Below are positions 31,990 through 39,637 of a stretch of 41,399 bases of DNA, piece by piece; position 1 is the stretch's first letter, and each line of letters opens with the position of its first letter. The stretch lies in assembly GCA_040384865.1 (NCBI GenBank), contig JAZKIM010000007.1, positions 1-41,399 on the forward strand. Reading direction: 5' to 3'. A model generated the notes under the pieces. That model was not told the DNA's origin. It worked only from the letters and a program-made list of their open reading frames with translations, and did not search any database. This stretch comes from JBDKLC01 sp040384865 (GTDB taxonomy: Bacteria; Patescibacteriota; Minisyncoccia; Phycocordibacterales; CAIZLB01). A program made the position numbers and the translations under genes.

Positions 31990-32304
31990 TTAATTAACCA
32001 GTTCGGCACGTGCAGCAGTGGCTTCTGAGGAAGAGACAGAGGTATCCTCGGGCTTAGTACGTAAGTCACTCCGAATTTCAGAACCTCTATCTTCAGTCAA
32101 CTGGATATCTACGCGCGGAGGAGCCGTCATTTCAGCAAAACGTCTTTCATTATCCAGCTCTTCCTGCGTCTTTGTGACTTCAGAAGGTGTGTTGAGTACA
32201 AACACATCGAAATACATATAGATGATAGCTCCAGCAATCACTAATATGAAGAATGACAGGACTGACTTGGTGATTATACTTTTGTTACTTGTTGGTGTAT
32301 TCAT
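31990..32304 (-). CDS. Small single-span membrane protein
   Basis: From ATG 32304 the protein has 104 residues: a short polar N-terminus (MNTPTSNKSIITK), one membrane helix (about 14-36; SVLSFFILVIAGAIIYMYF) and a charged extracytoplasmic tail rich in Glu, Asp, Arg and Ser (PPRVDIQLTEDRGSEIRSDL). No family is recognised. ATG 32304 is preferred over the longer frame (32349) because that would overlap the upstream gene's stop. It lies 11 bases downstream of the AWSxNIGW-repeat gene, so the two are probably cotranscribed and may act together in the envelope. A hairpin terminator follows. Confidence 0.7.
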   Translation of the reverse strand: MNTPTSNKSIITKSVLSFFILVIAGAIIYMYFDVFVLNTPSEVTKTQEELDNERRFAEMTAPPRVDIQLTEDRGSEIRSDLRTKPEDTSVSSSEATAARAELVN

Positions 32305-32315
32305 ACTTTTATATT

Positions 32316-33212
32316 TTAATCTTCTATAGACGAAGGATTCAAACGACAAGCCGCTGTTTTTGAAGATGAACCAGCAGCGTTACTGCAAGTAAGAGTATAC
32401 GACTGAGCTGAAGTGATTGGCGCTGTTAAATCTGACCCCGTAGGAAGACTGACATCATAAGCTTCGGTATATCCCTGACCAGAAATGGTGCAATCTTCAG
32501 CTTCTACCACCTCCCAATTCATAGTACAAGACTGATCTTTTTGCACCGTATTCGGAATCATTTTAAACAGAGAAATGACTGGCGGCAACCCTGATGAGCT
32601 GTCATCTTCAGGACCATACTCTTCAGGGTCAACAATTGGATCGTTATTAGTAATAACGGTCACTCCATTAAAGTTTATCCATCCCACAACATCCGATCCC
32701 CAAGCGTACCCCTTCAATCTTGAAGTTGCAGGATAATAAGTCAACCCTCCATTTCCGTCGGTTTGTGGAGAAGCATGATTAGATCCTGAAAGGTGTATCC
32801 ACCCCGCCCATCCATCTGTTCTTTCCGCACCACTACAGTTGCCTGTTTGGGTACCAGAACAGGCACGAGCCCAACCCGTGATCGCACCAGTTAAGAGATC
32901 AATATTTGGTGAGCATGGCCCGTTTCCACTCGGACATGATGAAACATCTGCGGGATTAAAACTTACCCAACCTATATTCGGAGACCATGAGTAACCACTC
33001 AATGCTCCAGTTGGCGATACCTGAACGCTATAGTTAGAACCTCTTACACTGATCCAACCAATATTTGATGACCATGCAAAGCCTGTTAAATATTTGGTTG
33101 ATGTGCCCGATCCCGACTGACCGAATGCTACCGGACGATCACCTATAAACAACAATACAGCGAAGAGAAATGTTACGCCGATAAATATCTTTGGAACGTG
33201 GGTGTGCTTCAT
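32316..33212 (-). CDS. Secreted protein with AWSxNIGW repeats and an Ig-like domain
   Basis: The 298-residue protein has a signal peptide ending near VAFGQS. Four repeats of a Trp-rich motif follow (about 42-185): GFAWSSNIGWISV, GYSWSPNIGWVSF, GWAR...DGWAGWIHL, and GYAWGSDVVGWINF. This repeat type is frequent in secreted proteins of Parcubacteria-like genomes, and its function is not known to me. After a linker (DPEEYGPEDDSSSG) comes an Ig-like domain with paired cysteines (about 208-292; CTMNWEVVEAEDCTISG, SYTLTCSNAAGSS). No membrane anchor or sorting motif is seen at the C-terminus. It has an extended -10 (TGATATAAT) 9 bases before its ATG. The small membrane-protein gene follows. Confidence 0.8.
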   Translation of the reverse strand: MKHTHVPKIFIGVTFLFAVLLFIGDRPVAFGQSGSGTSTKYLTGFAWSSNIGWISVRGSNYSVQVSPTGALSGYSWSPNIGWVSFNPADVSSCPSGNGPCSPNIDLLTGAITGWARACSGTQTGNCSGAERTDGWAGWIHLSGSNHASPQTDGNGGLTYYPATSRLKGYAWGSDVVGWINFNGVTVITNNDPIVDPEEYGPEDDSSSGLPPVISLFKMIPNTVQKDQSCTMNWEVVEAEDCTISGQGYTEAYDVSLPTGSDLTAPITSAQSYTLTCSNAAGSSSKTAACRLNPSSIED

Positions 33213-33221
33213 ATGCAGATC

Positions 33222-33230
33222 ATTATATCA
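33222..33230 (-). promoter_or_regulatory. Extended -10 promoter of the AWSxNIGW-repeat gene
   Basis: TGATATAAT on the minus strand (33230-33222), 9 bases before the ATG, giving a leader of about 3 bases. No clear -35. Confidence 0.6.
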
Positions 33231-33277
33231 CTAACAGTACAATAGGGAATGCAAAATTATCCACTGTCTACTCTGAC

Positions 33278-35254
33278 CTAGCGCACTTGCCAACCTTCCC
33301 TTGAGTTCATATCTTCCGTGATCTTCTGCATGATAGAGTTTACCTCTTGATCAATAAGAGTGCGGTCGTTCGCCTGAAATACTATTCTGTATGCATATGA
33401 AGTGCGTGGCAACTCATCTTCTTTCTTTTTTGTAAAAGTATCAAACAAGCTAGTCATCACCAAAAGATCCGTACCATATTGTTTAATAATATCGAGTACT
33501 TCTCCTTCCCGACCAATTTCTCCCGATACAAAAACCGCAATATCGCGGACCATAAATGGATATGGTGATATCTTCTTGAATGTTGTCTGCGAAAGCGGAG
33601 GCAATCCGGCCGATGGGTTCACATCCGCACCAACATCAGGCAACTCTTCGATTATCTTAATCAAATCCACCTCCATCACGCCATCGATCTTGTTAATTTC
33701 CCCTATCGGCTTATTTTTCAACATGATAAGATCGTCAACGACACACACAGTTTGAATGTTTATTCCCAGAGAAGAGATCAAATATTCATGAATATTTCTA
33801 ATTTGTTCATTTACAGAAATATCTTTGGTATTTTTTAGCTGCGCTATACCTACAGAAAGAGACAAATGCTCTTTTTTACCACCGAACACTTTTCCAATTT
33901 CAAAAATTTTAACATTCGTCTGTCCAAGTAAATCAACATTGCGCAAATTGAACTCCAATTTCTCCGCGATAACGGAAGAAATATCATTACGAAGCTTGCC
34001 TCGTTCAGCGTTCAAGGGATTCTCAAGCACCATATCGCCATCATCTTTTAATGTATGAGTATAGACTTCAGAAAATCCCTTCTCAACGAGATACTCGCGA
34101 ATGAGATTTTTATAAAAAAAGCTTTTATTAATCGGTTGCTCAAATGTAGGAGTTGGAATTCTGACGGGAACCTTTTCATATCCGTACAAACGTCCGACCT
34201 CATCGGCAACATCTTCCAGCGCCAAAAGGTCTGATCGATAAACAGGAATAGTAAGAGCAAGAGTATCAGAGTCTTTTTTTTCAACCCCAATCCTGCACCA
34301 TTTCAAAATATCGATAACTGTTTCTGAAGGAATTTCACATCCAAGCAAAGAATTAACCTTACTCACTTGAATATCAAAATAACGCTCCACTGAAGGAGAA
34401 GAATATTGATCAACAATCTCTCCGAATTTAGCAGCAGGAAGCAAATCATTAATCAAGCTAGAGATCATTTTCATGCCGACCCCCGCTCGTTCGGGAGTGA
34501 CCTGATTTTCAAAACGCTTTGACGAATCATTTCGAATACCGACAGTCTGAGAAGTGCGGCGCACACTCGAACCTTTAAAATTTGCTGCTTCGAGAATAAT
34601 ATTCTTTGTGCCTATGGTGATCTCAGCCCTCTTACCTCCTTTGACGCCAGCAATGGCGAGTGGACCAACCTCATCAGCAATCACAAGTATTGAAGATTTT
34701 AATTCTATCGTCGTACCATCCAATATCACAATCTCCTCACCTTCCTTTGCCAGTCTCACAACAATATCACCTTGAACTTTCTCTGCATCAAATGCATGCA
34801 TCGGCTGACCGAGCTCCAACATAACAAAGTTAGTAAGGTCAACAATGTTATTAATTGATCGCTGTCCCAAAACTTCAAGCTGTGTCTTTAGCCATTGTGG
34901 CGAGGAAGCAATTTCAATACCTTCAATAACCCGTCCAATATATCGGGCACACAATTCAACATCATCAATCTTCACTGAAAGCTTTCGAGAAACTTCAGAC
35001 ACGGGGACATCATTTATTTCTGACACTATTATTTCTTGCCGAACAATCGCACCCACTTCTTGCGCTATATATCTATGAGAAAGACAGTACGGGCTTCTGT
35101 CAGGTAATACCTTTATATCAAAAACAGTATCGCCGTTTTTTGTTTCCACACCTTCGACTTCAAACGTTTTCATGGTCAGCAATTCAGCCAACTCCGCAGG
35201 CTGTGGCAGAGGTTCTTTAAAATATGACTGGAGCCATTTATATGAGACGATCAT
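33278..35254 (-). CDS. pheT: Phenylalanyl-tRNA synthetase beta subunit lacking the tRNA-binding (EMAPII-like) domain
   Basis: Partner of PheS in the (alpha-beta)2 enzyme. The N-terminus MIVSYKWLQSYFKEPLP, LLTMKTFEVEGVE is typical, but it passes almost at once into FDIKVLPDRSPYCLSHRYIAQEVGAI. The roughly 100-residue EMAPII-like tRNA-binding domain usually inserted there is missing, so the protein has 658 residues instead of about 800. The B3/4 domain (GQPMHAFDAEKV, LAIAGVKGGKRAEI), the B5 region, a core domain (ADEVGRLYGYEKVPVRIP) and the C-terminal FDX-ACB domain (ISPYPFMVRDIAVFV, SYAYRIVFQANDRTL) are recognisable. It starts 9 bases after pheS, in one operon. Confidence 0.95.
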   Translation of the reverse strand: MIVSYKWLQSYFKEPLPQPAELAELLTMKTFEVEGVETKNGDTVFDIKVLPDRSPYCLSHRYIAQEVGAIVRQEIIVSEINDVPVSEVSRKLSVKIDDVELCARYIGRVIEGIEIASSPQWLKTQLEVLGQRSINNIVDLTNFVMLELGQPMHAFDAEKVQGDIVVRLAKEGEEIVILDGTTIELKSSILVIADEVGPLAIAGVKGGKRAEITIGTKNIILEAANFKGSSVRRTSQTVGIRNDSSKRFENQVTPERAGVGMKMISSLINDLLPAAKFGEIVDQYSSPSVERYFDIQVSKVNSLLGCEIPSETVIDILKWCRIGVEKKDSDTLALTIPVYRSDLLALEDVADEVGRLYGYEKVPVRIPTPTFEQPINKSFFYKNLIREYLVEKGFSEVYTHTLKDDGDMVLENPLNAERGKLRNDISSVIAEKLEFNLRNVDLLGQTNVKIFEIGKVFGGKKEHLSLSVGIAQLKNTKDISVNEQIRNIHEYLISSLGINIQTVCVVDDLIMLKNKPIGEINKIDGVMEVDLIKIIEELPDVGADVNPSAGLPPLSQTTFKKISPYPFMVRDIAVFVSGEIGREGEVLDIIKQYGTDLLVMTSLFDTFTKKKEDELPRTSYAYRIVFQANDRTLIDQEVNSIMQKITEDMNSREGWQVR

Positions 35255-35263
35255 GTTGGAAAA

Positions 35264-35974
35264 TTAAAATTGATTTACAAAACGAAGGTCGCCTGAATAC
35301 ATGTACCGGATATCATCAATGCCGTACTTAAGCATAACCATACGATCTACCCCCATACCAAAAGCAAACCCAGTCCATTCCTTTGGATCAATACCGCCAG
35401 CCTTCAAAACATTCGGATGGACAAGGCCAGCACCCAAAACCTCAAGCCATTTGTCTTTCCAACGAATATCAAGCTCTATTCCTGGCTCCACGAATGGAAA
35501 GAAGCTTGGTCGAAAACGAAACTCAGTTCCCTTACCGAAAAACTCCTCAACAAACACTTGTAGCGCTCCTTTGAGATCTGCCATAGAAACATCCTTGCCA
35601 ACCATCAACCCTTCGACTTGGTAAAATTCGGCCTCATGCGTTGCATCTGTCGCTTCGTTTCGGAATACTTTTCCCGGAGCAAGAATGCGAAACGGTGGTT
35701 TATGTTCCTGCATGTATCGAACCTGCACAGGTGAAGTATGCGTTCGAGGAAGAAGTCGTTCACCGTTTGAACCGGTATCTTTAAGCCAAAAAGTGTCCTG
35801 CATATCTCGGGAAGGGTGGTCTTTGGCGGTACCCAATGCATCGAAATTGTAAAATTCAGTTTCAATTTCAGGACCTTCAGCAACAGTAAAACCCATCTTC
35901 GCAAAAATGCGAACAATTTCATTAATCACCTGGGTGGTCGGATGCAAATGGCCTCTACTTTCATTCATAGTCAT
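35264..35974 (-). CDS. pheS: Phenylalanyl-tRNA synthetase alpha subunit, catalytic core only
   Basis: The 236 residues cover just the class II catalytic domain. It starts at GHLHPTTQVINEIVRIF, with motif 1 around GFTVAEGPEIETEFYNFDAL. Then come HPSRDMQDTF, RTHTSPVQVRYM, motif 2 GKVFRNEATDATHEAEFYQVEG (in two parts: GKVFRNEATDATH and EFYQVEG), and motif 3 GFAFGMGVDRMVML. The N-terminal coiled coil (about 100 residues), which in the usual 330-350-residue subunit contacts tRNA(Phe), is absent. Together with the shortened PheT this suggests a minimal enzyme. ATG 35974 (or the in-frame ATG at 35968) lies directly after a TATACT element, giving a nearly leaderless message. Confidence 0.95.
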   Translation of the reverse strand: MTMNESRGHLHPTTQVINEIVRIFAKMGFTVAEGPEIETEFYNFDALGTAKDHPSRDMQDTFWLKDTGSNGERLLPRTHTSPVQVRYMQEHKPPFRILAPGKVFRNEATDATHEAEFYQVEGLMVGKDVSMADLKGALQVFVEEFFGKGTEFRFRPSFFPFVEPGIELDIRWKDKWLEVLGAGLVHPNVLKAGGIDPKEWTGFAFGMGVDRMVMLKYGIDDIRYMYSGDLRFVNQF

Positions 35975-35982
35975 TGAATCCT

Positions 35983-35988
35983 AGTATA
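35983..35988 (-). promoter_or_regulatory. -10 element of pheST
   Basis: TATACT on the minus strand, 8 bases before the pheS ATG; predicted leader about 2 bases. No good -35 at 17 bases. No attenuator or T-box precedes it. Confidence 0.45.
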
Positions 35989-36039
35989 CGACATTGTTTT
36001 CTTATGAGCTATCTTGCTAGTTAATAGCCTTACGGGGCC

Positions 36040-36068
36040 TTGAAAAAATCCCAAATATGTGTAATACT
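36040..36068 (+). promoter_or_regulatory. Promoter of the glycosyltransferase operon
   Basis: TTGAAA (36040-36045), a 17-base spacer and AATACT (36063-36068) predict a leader of about 7 bases. The following 13-mer ATACTGTAGCCCT (36064-36076) is identical to that of the rpmF promoter. Confidence 0.5.
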
Positions 36069-36081
36069 GTAGCCCTTATAT

Positions 36082-37347
36082 ATGGGTTATCTATTAACCA
36101 TTTTTTCTTCGTCGGTTGTCTTTCTGCTTGTCTACTTTCAAGTATTCCTTCTCCTTACTCTGTTTGAGCACGAGGAAGGGGGTCAGGAACCTAGTAAAGG
36201 CGACCTGTCACACACACTTTACCGAAGGCCCACCGTGACCATTTTGGTACCTGTTTTCAATGAAGAAACCACGGTAGAAAAAACGATCTACTCGATACTC
36301 GATTTGAACTACCCAAGTGAAAAACTGAAAATCATGATCGTCGATGATGGTTCAGTTGATAATACATGGAACCTCATCCAGAAATTCGTCAATCATCCCC
36401 AAATTCTGCTTCATCAAAAAGAAAATGGTGGTAAGTATACAGCTCTCAATTACGGCATCAAACACACCACTAGTGAGTTCATTGGCTGCCTTGATGCAGA
36501 TTCATTTGTTGATCGTGAAGCTTTGAATTATATTCTCCCCTACTTTGACGACGAACAGACAATGGCTGTTACTCCCTCAATGAAAATACAAAACCCTGAC
36601 TCTATGCTCGGCCTCATGCAAAATGCCGAATATAATCTTGGAGTATTTACTCGAAAGATATTCAGCATTCTCGATGCGCAGTATGTTACACCTGGGCCCT
36701 TCTCGATTTTTCGTAAAGAGGCCTTTAACAAAGTTGGTGTTTACAAACACGCACACAATACCGAGGACCTCGAGATGGCACTGAGGCTTCAGGAAAAACA
36801 CTACAAAATCACTAACGCCCACAAGGCACTCGTATATACAGCCGGTCCGCGCACGCTTTACAAACTATATAAACAGCGAGTTCGCTGGACTGGCGGATTC
36901 ATTCAAAACATCATTGATTATCGCCAAATGATCCTCAATCCAAAGTACGGAAACTTTGGTATGCTCATTCTTCCAACAGCACTTTACAGCATTATAGGAT
37001 CTCTCTTCTTTCTCTGCTATTCTGCCTTCAACATTGCAAGACAAGCCTATGAACAGTATATTCATTTAAAGGCTGTGGGTTGGAATATAGACTGGAGCGT
37101 GATCAACATACCCCAACTGACATCAGAATGGTGGTACTACAATCTCCAACCCGCACTCTTTCTTGGCCTACTTACCATTATTCTCATAATATTCGGTGTC
37201 TGGTATGGTAAACGAATGGCCGGGGTTCCCGATCACCGCTTTTCAGACATATTTTTCTTCCTCGTCCTTTATTCACTTGTCTCTCCCCTCTGGCTCGTTA
37301 CTTCAGTATATAACACCATCCGTCACCGAGACGCAGCCTGGAGATAA
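36082..37347 (+). CDS. Processive membrane glycosyltransferase, family GT2
   Basis: The 421-residue protein resembles polysaccharide synthases of the BcsA/HasA/PgaC type. One N-terminal helix (about 3-28) precedes a cytoplasmic GT-A domain (about 50-280). Its motifs are TILVPVFNEE, IMIVDDGSVDNTW, CLDADSFVD (the DxD), NTEDLEMALRL (TED, catalytic base) and KQRVRWTGGF (the Q/RxxRW motif of processive enzymes). Three or more C-terminal helices (about 292-320, 352-375, 390-412) form the transport channel in this family. The sugar cannot be told from sequence; a poly-hexosamine or similar capsule or exopolysaccharide is plausible. The thioredoxin-like gene follows after 7 bases, so the two are one operon. 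Confidence 0.9.
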   Translation: MGYLLTIFSSSVVFLLVYFQVFLLLTLFEHEEGGQEPSKGDLSHTLYRRPTVTILVPVFNEETTVEKTIYSILDLNYPSEKLKIMIVDDGSVDNTWNLIQKFVNHPQILLHQKENGGKYTALNYGIKHTTSEFIGCLDADSFVDREALNYILPYFDDEQTMAVTPSMKIQNPDSMLGLMQNAEYNLGVFTRKIFSILDAQYVTPGPFSIFRKEAFNKVGVYKHAHNTEDLEMALRLQEKHYKITNAHKALVYTAGPRTLYKLYKQRVRWTGGFIQNIIDYRQMILNPKYGNFGMLILPTALYSIIGSLFFLCYSAFNIARQAYEQYIHLKAVGWNIDWSVINIPQLTSEWWYYNLQPALFLGLLTIILIIFGVWYGKRMAGVPDHRFSDIFFFLVLYSLVSPLWLVTSVYNTIRHRDAAWR

Positions 37348-37354
37348 ACTAATT

Positions 37355-38104
37355 ATGAACAATAACCCCTCATTTCGACCTCCGCTCGACTGGAAAAAAT
37401 ACCTCTTGGCTTTTTCCATTACCGCCGTCATTTTCGGCTTTGGTATGTTCATTAATGCCAAACTTGATCAGCAGCGATATGGCGATATACAAAACATCCA
37501 GGACCGCATCGCGCTAGACCTTCTTTCATCTGAAACACAATTCGACCTTCTCCAGGAAAGCTCCTGCAAAAACGTCGGCGATTCAGTCCTCTCTGACGAA
37601 CTTAATTCTCTTGCGGAAAAGCTTTCTTACATGGAAGCAAACAATCAAAAGGATAGCGAACTTGATTACCTCAAGCGCTACTATTCACTCCTCGAAATCA
37701 AAGACTATCTTTTAATGAAACGACTTAGTGAAAAGTGCAAATCAAAGCCTATCTCCGTTCTCTACTTTTATGGGAACAAAGATGATTGTCCTGAATGTGA
37801 AAAGATGGGATTTGTCCTTACCTACCTCCGGGAGCAATATCCTGACCTTCGTATTTATTCATTCGATTCAAACCTTAGCCTTTCGGCTATCGATACACTT
37901 AAATCGGTATATGCGGTCAATAGTCATAACCTCCCCGCCCTCATCATTAGTGAGAATACTTATACTGGATTCCGTGACATAGATGCAATAAAGATACTAA
38001 TACCTGAGCTAAAAAAGATAGATGCACAACGCATTGCCAGCTCAACCTCCGCACTTAAAACATCCTCCACATCATCAGCAACGAGTACGAACTTAAAACG
38101 ATAG
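37355..38104 (+). CDS. Membrane-anchored thioredoxin-like protein with CPEC motif
   Basis: From ATG 37355 the protein has 249 residues: a short cytoplasmic N-terminus, one membrane helix (about 15-33), a helical region (about 40-130) and a thioredoxin-like segment (about 135-225). The latter begins PISVLYFYGNKDDCPECEKMG with a C-x2-C active-site pair in the usual position after a strand, followed by YLREQYPDLRIYSFD and NLPALIIS (the cis-Pro region). The C-terminus is a Ser/Thr/Lys tail. An oxidoreductase or disulfide-relay role outside the membrane is inferred. The longer upstream frame is rejected because it runs inside the glycosyltransferase gene. It overlaps the convergent gene at 38093 by 12 bases. 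Confidence 0.8.
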   Translation: MNNNPSFRPPLDWKKYLLAFSITAVIFGFGMFINAKLDQQRYGDIQNIQDRIALDLLSSETQFDLLQESSCKNVGDSVLSDELNSLAEKLSYMEANNQKDSELDYLKRYYSLLEIKDYLLMKRLSEKCKSKPISVLYFYGNKDDCPECEKMGFVLTYLREQYPDLRIYSFDSNLSLSAIDTLKSVYAVNSHNLPALIISENTYTGFRDIDAIKILIPELKKIDAQRIASSTSALKTSSTSSATSTNLKR

Positions 38105-38599
38105 GGCTTTCAAGATACTTCGAGAAGAGTTTTTTAAAGCAGTAATATATGAACCTTGAGTCGCTGCCGGTCTATATTCTTTAAATAGAGCAGCCTTACC
38201 TGCACTGTTTGCCTTAGTTAAACTCGTCCCCGTCCCTGGCATCATGCCGTATGTACCCATATTCTCAAGGTCAACACATTCGCTATACACCTCAATACTA
38301 CACGGCTGAGAACTTTGTGAGTACGTCCCGAGTTGGTAAGTAGCACTGGTGTTAAAGTTTGAAAAGATAATCGATTGACCCGCTTGATAGTAAAGCATGA
38401 GCAAACTATTGGTTTTGTAATCGAGGATCCAGTGCGAGTTGCCACCGCAGGTGCAAACAGATTCATCCAAGGTAACAAGATGAAGACCTCCCCAAGGAGT
38501 TTCAGATGAGGAGCTTGATTGCGCCGACGTTAAAAGCGGAATAGATCCGAATACGGCAATCATCGTGAATACTGCAATTTTTTTTAGTTGTATTATCAT
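38093..38599 (-). CDS. Secreted hypothetical protein with cysteine pairs
   Basis: The 168-residue protein has a signal peptide (about 1-26; IAVFTMIAVFGSIPLLTSAQ). The mature part contains HLVTLDESVCTCGGNSHWIL and later QPCSIEVYSECVDLENMG, so two cysteine pairs could form disulfides. MGTYGMMPGTGTS follows and the tail is Ala/Ser-rich. No named family is recognised. Its ATG overlaps the stop of the upstream PG-binding gene (ATGA), indicating tight translational coupling, so it probably works with that wall-bound protein. The 3' end overlaps the convergent thioredoxin-like gene. Confidence 0.75.
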   Translation of the reverse strand: MIIQLKKIAVFTMIAVFGSIPLLTSAQSSSSSETPWGGLHLVTLDESVCTCGGNSHWILDYKTNSLLMLYYQAGQSIIFSNFNTSATYQLGTYSQSSQPCSIEVYSECVDLENMGTYGMMPGTGTSLTKANSAGKAALFKEYRPAATQGSYITALKNSSRSILKALSF

Positions 38600-39387
38600 A
38601 CGCCTTTTAATATATTAATATTTATTGGAACGGAATTGCTCGTACCGCTTGAATTTTTCACAGTAAGAATTGCCGGGAAATACCAGCTACCGTCAGCACT
38701 CGGATTCTGCTTATTCATTTGTGTTCGTATTTTATCAACAATAAAATCGCGTACTCTTGGATCAAACTTGCTCATTTGCTTTTTAATACCCGCTGAAAGT
38801 GTCGTATCTACAGTTAATTGCATCGAGGTGGTTGAAGCTGTTTGAACAGCAATAAATTTTCCTGGCACCTCAATAGAGATGACTACAGTGTTTGTTGCTT
38901 GAAAATTCTTACCGTAAATGATTATTGTATCGCCATTACCGATATTGGTTGCTGAAAGACTGGTAATTACAGGAACGCTCGACAAGAGGCTTTGTGTCGG
39001 CTGAGCAATTGAAACTGTCGTAGTTGCAATAACAGATCCAAAGGACAGTGCATTGAGCTTTTGACGAGTCAGTGCCCCAACAAAACCAGTCCCTTGAGAA
39101 AGACCTGCCGGCACAAGGATTTCATTCCTATAGAGTTCCTGAAAGGCGATTACAGCCCTCTTAGTAGCAAGACCGAAATAGGAAGTCTCAAAGCCAGGAG
39201 ACCCGGCACCACTCGAATTTACTCGCGTTGCCACATTTGAATTTAAAGCCTTTTGAAGCTCTCTAACATCAAGACCAATATCTCCTTGTCGAAGATTTCT
39301 AAGGAACACATAAGCGTTGGCGGAAAGAGGCGCCAAAAGAACCACCAGTAGACATATCATTGAAACGAACACTACCTTTTTATGCAT
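38596..39387 (-). CDS. Secreted PG-binding protein with IPT/TIG-like domain
   Basis: The 263-residue protein has a signal peptide (cleavage near APLSANAYV). A PG_binding_1 domain (about 30-115) contains LRQGDIGLDVRELQKALN, the segment GAGSPGFETSYFGLATKRAV and VGALTRQKLNAL. The GSPGxETSYFGxATK segment is shared with the C-terminus of the giant surface protein at 2467-7488, so both probably bind the same wall polymer. An IPT/TIG-like domain follows (about 138-260; VPVITSLSATNIGNGDTIIIYG, NSVPININILKG). It is the first gene of a two-gene operon. TATAAT ends 6 bases before the ATG, which predicts a truly leaderless mRNA. Confidence 0.85.
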   Translation of the reverse strand: MHKKVVFVSMICLLVVLLAPLSANAYVFLRNLRQGDIGLDVRELQKALNSNVATRVNSSGAGSPGFETSYFGLATKRAVIAFQELYRNEILVPAGLSQGTGFVGALTRQKLNALSFGSVIATTTVSIAQPTQSLLSSVPVITSLSATNIGNGDTIIIYGKNFQATNTVVISIEVPGKFIAVQTASTTSMQLTVDTTLSAGIKKQMSKFDPRVRDFIVDKIRTQMNKQNPSADGSWYFPAILTVKNSSGTSNSVPININILKGV

Positions 39388-39393
39388 GCAAAA

Positions 39394-39402
39394 ATTATAT
39401 CA
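39394..39402 (-). promoter_or_regulatory. Extended -10 promoter of the PG-binding operon
   Basis: TGATATAAT on the minus strand (39402-39394) ends 6 bases before the ATG at 39387, so the expected start coincides with the start codon. Confidence 0.6.
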
Positions 39403-39405
39403 CAA

Positions 39406-39422
39406 GGGAACTGATTGTTCCC
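39406..39422. promoter_or_regulatory. Palindrome GGGAAC-N5-GTTCCC next to the -10, possible operator
   Basis: A perfect 6-bp inverted repeat with a 5-base centre lies directly upstream of the extended -10, where a -35 or operator would sit. The regulator is unknown. Confidence 0.35.
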
Positions 39423-39480
39423 TAATCCATATCAACTTTCACTTTATAAAAAAATATATTTAATATCTATGATAAAAAAT

Positions 39481-39510
39481 AAAAAACACACTCGTTAAGG
39501 AGTGTGTTTT
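39481..39510 (-). terminator. Terminator after tRNA-Thr
   Basis: A perfect 12-bp stem (39481-39492 with 39499-39510) with a 6-base loop and an A/T-run on each side, 5 bases after the tRNA 3' end on the minus strand. Confidence 0.9.
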
Positions 39511-39515
39511 TAGTT

Positions 39516-39591
39516 TTGGAGCCACCTCCCAGATTCGAACCGGGGACCTACTGTTTACAAAACAGTTGCTCTACCAACTGAGCTAAGGTGG
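39516..39591 (-). tRNA. tRNA-Thr (anticodon TGT)
   Basis: The 76-base cloverleaf has acceptor GCCACCT/AGGTGGC, D-arm AGCTCAGTTGGTAGAGC, anticodon stem ACTGT/ACAGT with loop TTTGTAA (anticodon TGT), and T-arm CCCCGGTTCGAATCTGGG. The discriminator base is T and the CCA end is encoded. It reads ACA and, by wobble, ACG codons. It follows the rpsB-tsf cluster and has its own terminator. Confidence 0.95.
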
Positions 39592-39637
39592 CGTATATTA
39601 TGTTGATTTTACAAACTCTATCACCGGCCCGACCATC

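Noticed and set aside
39406..39422. LexA (SOS) box of Gram-positive type
   Set aside because: That box is GAAC-N4-GTTC; here the centre has five bases, and the gene is not a DNA-repair gene.
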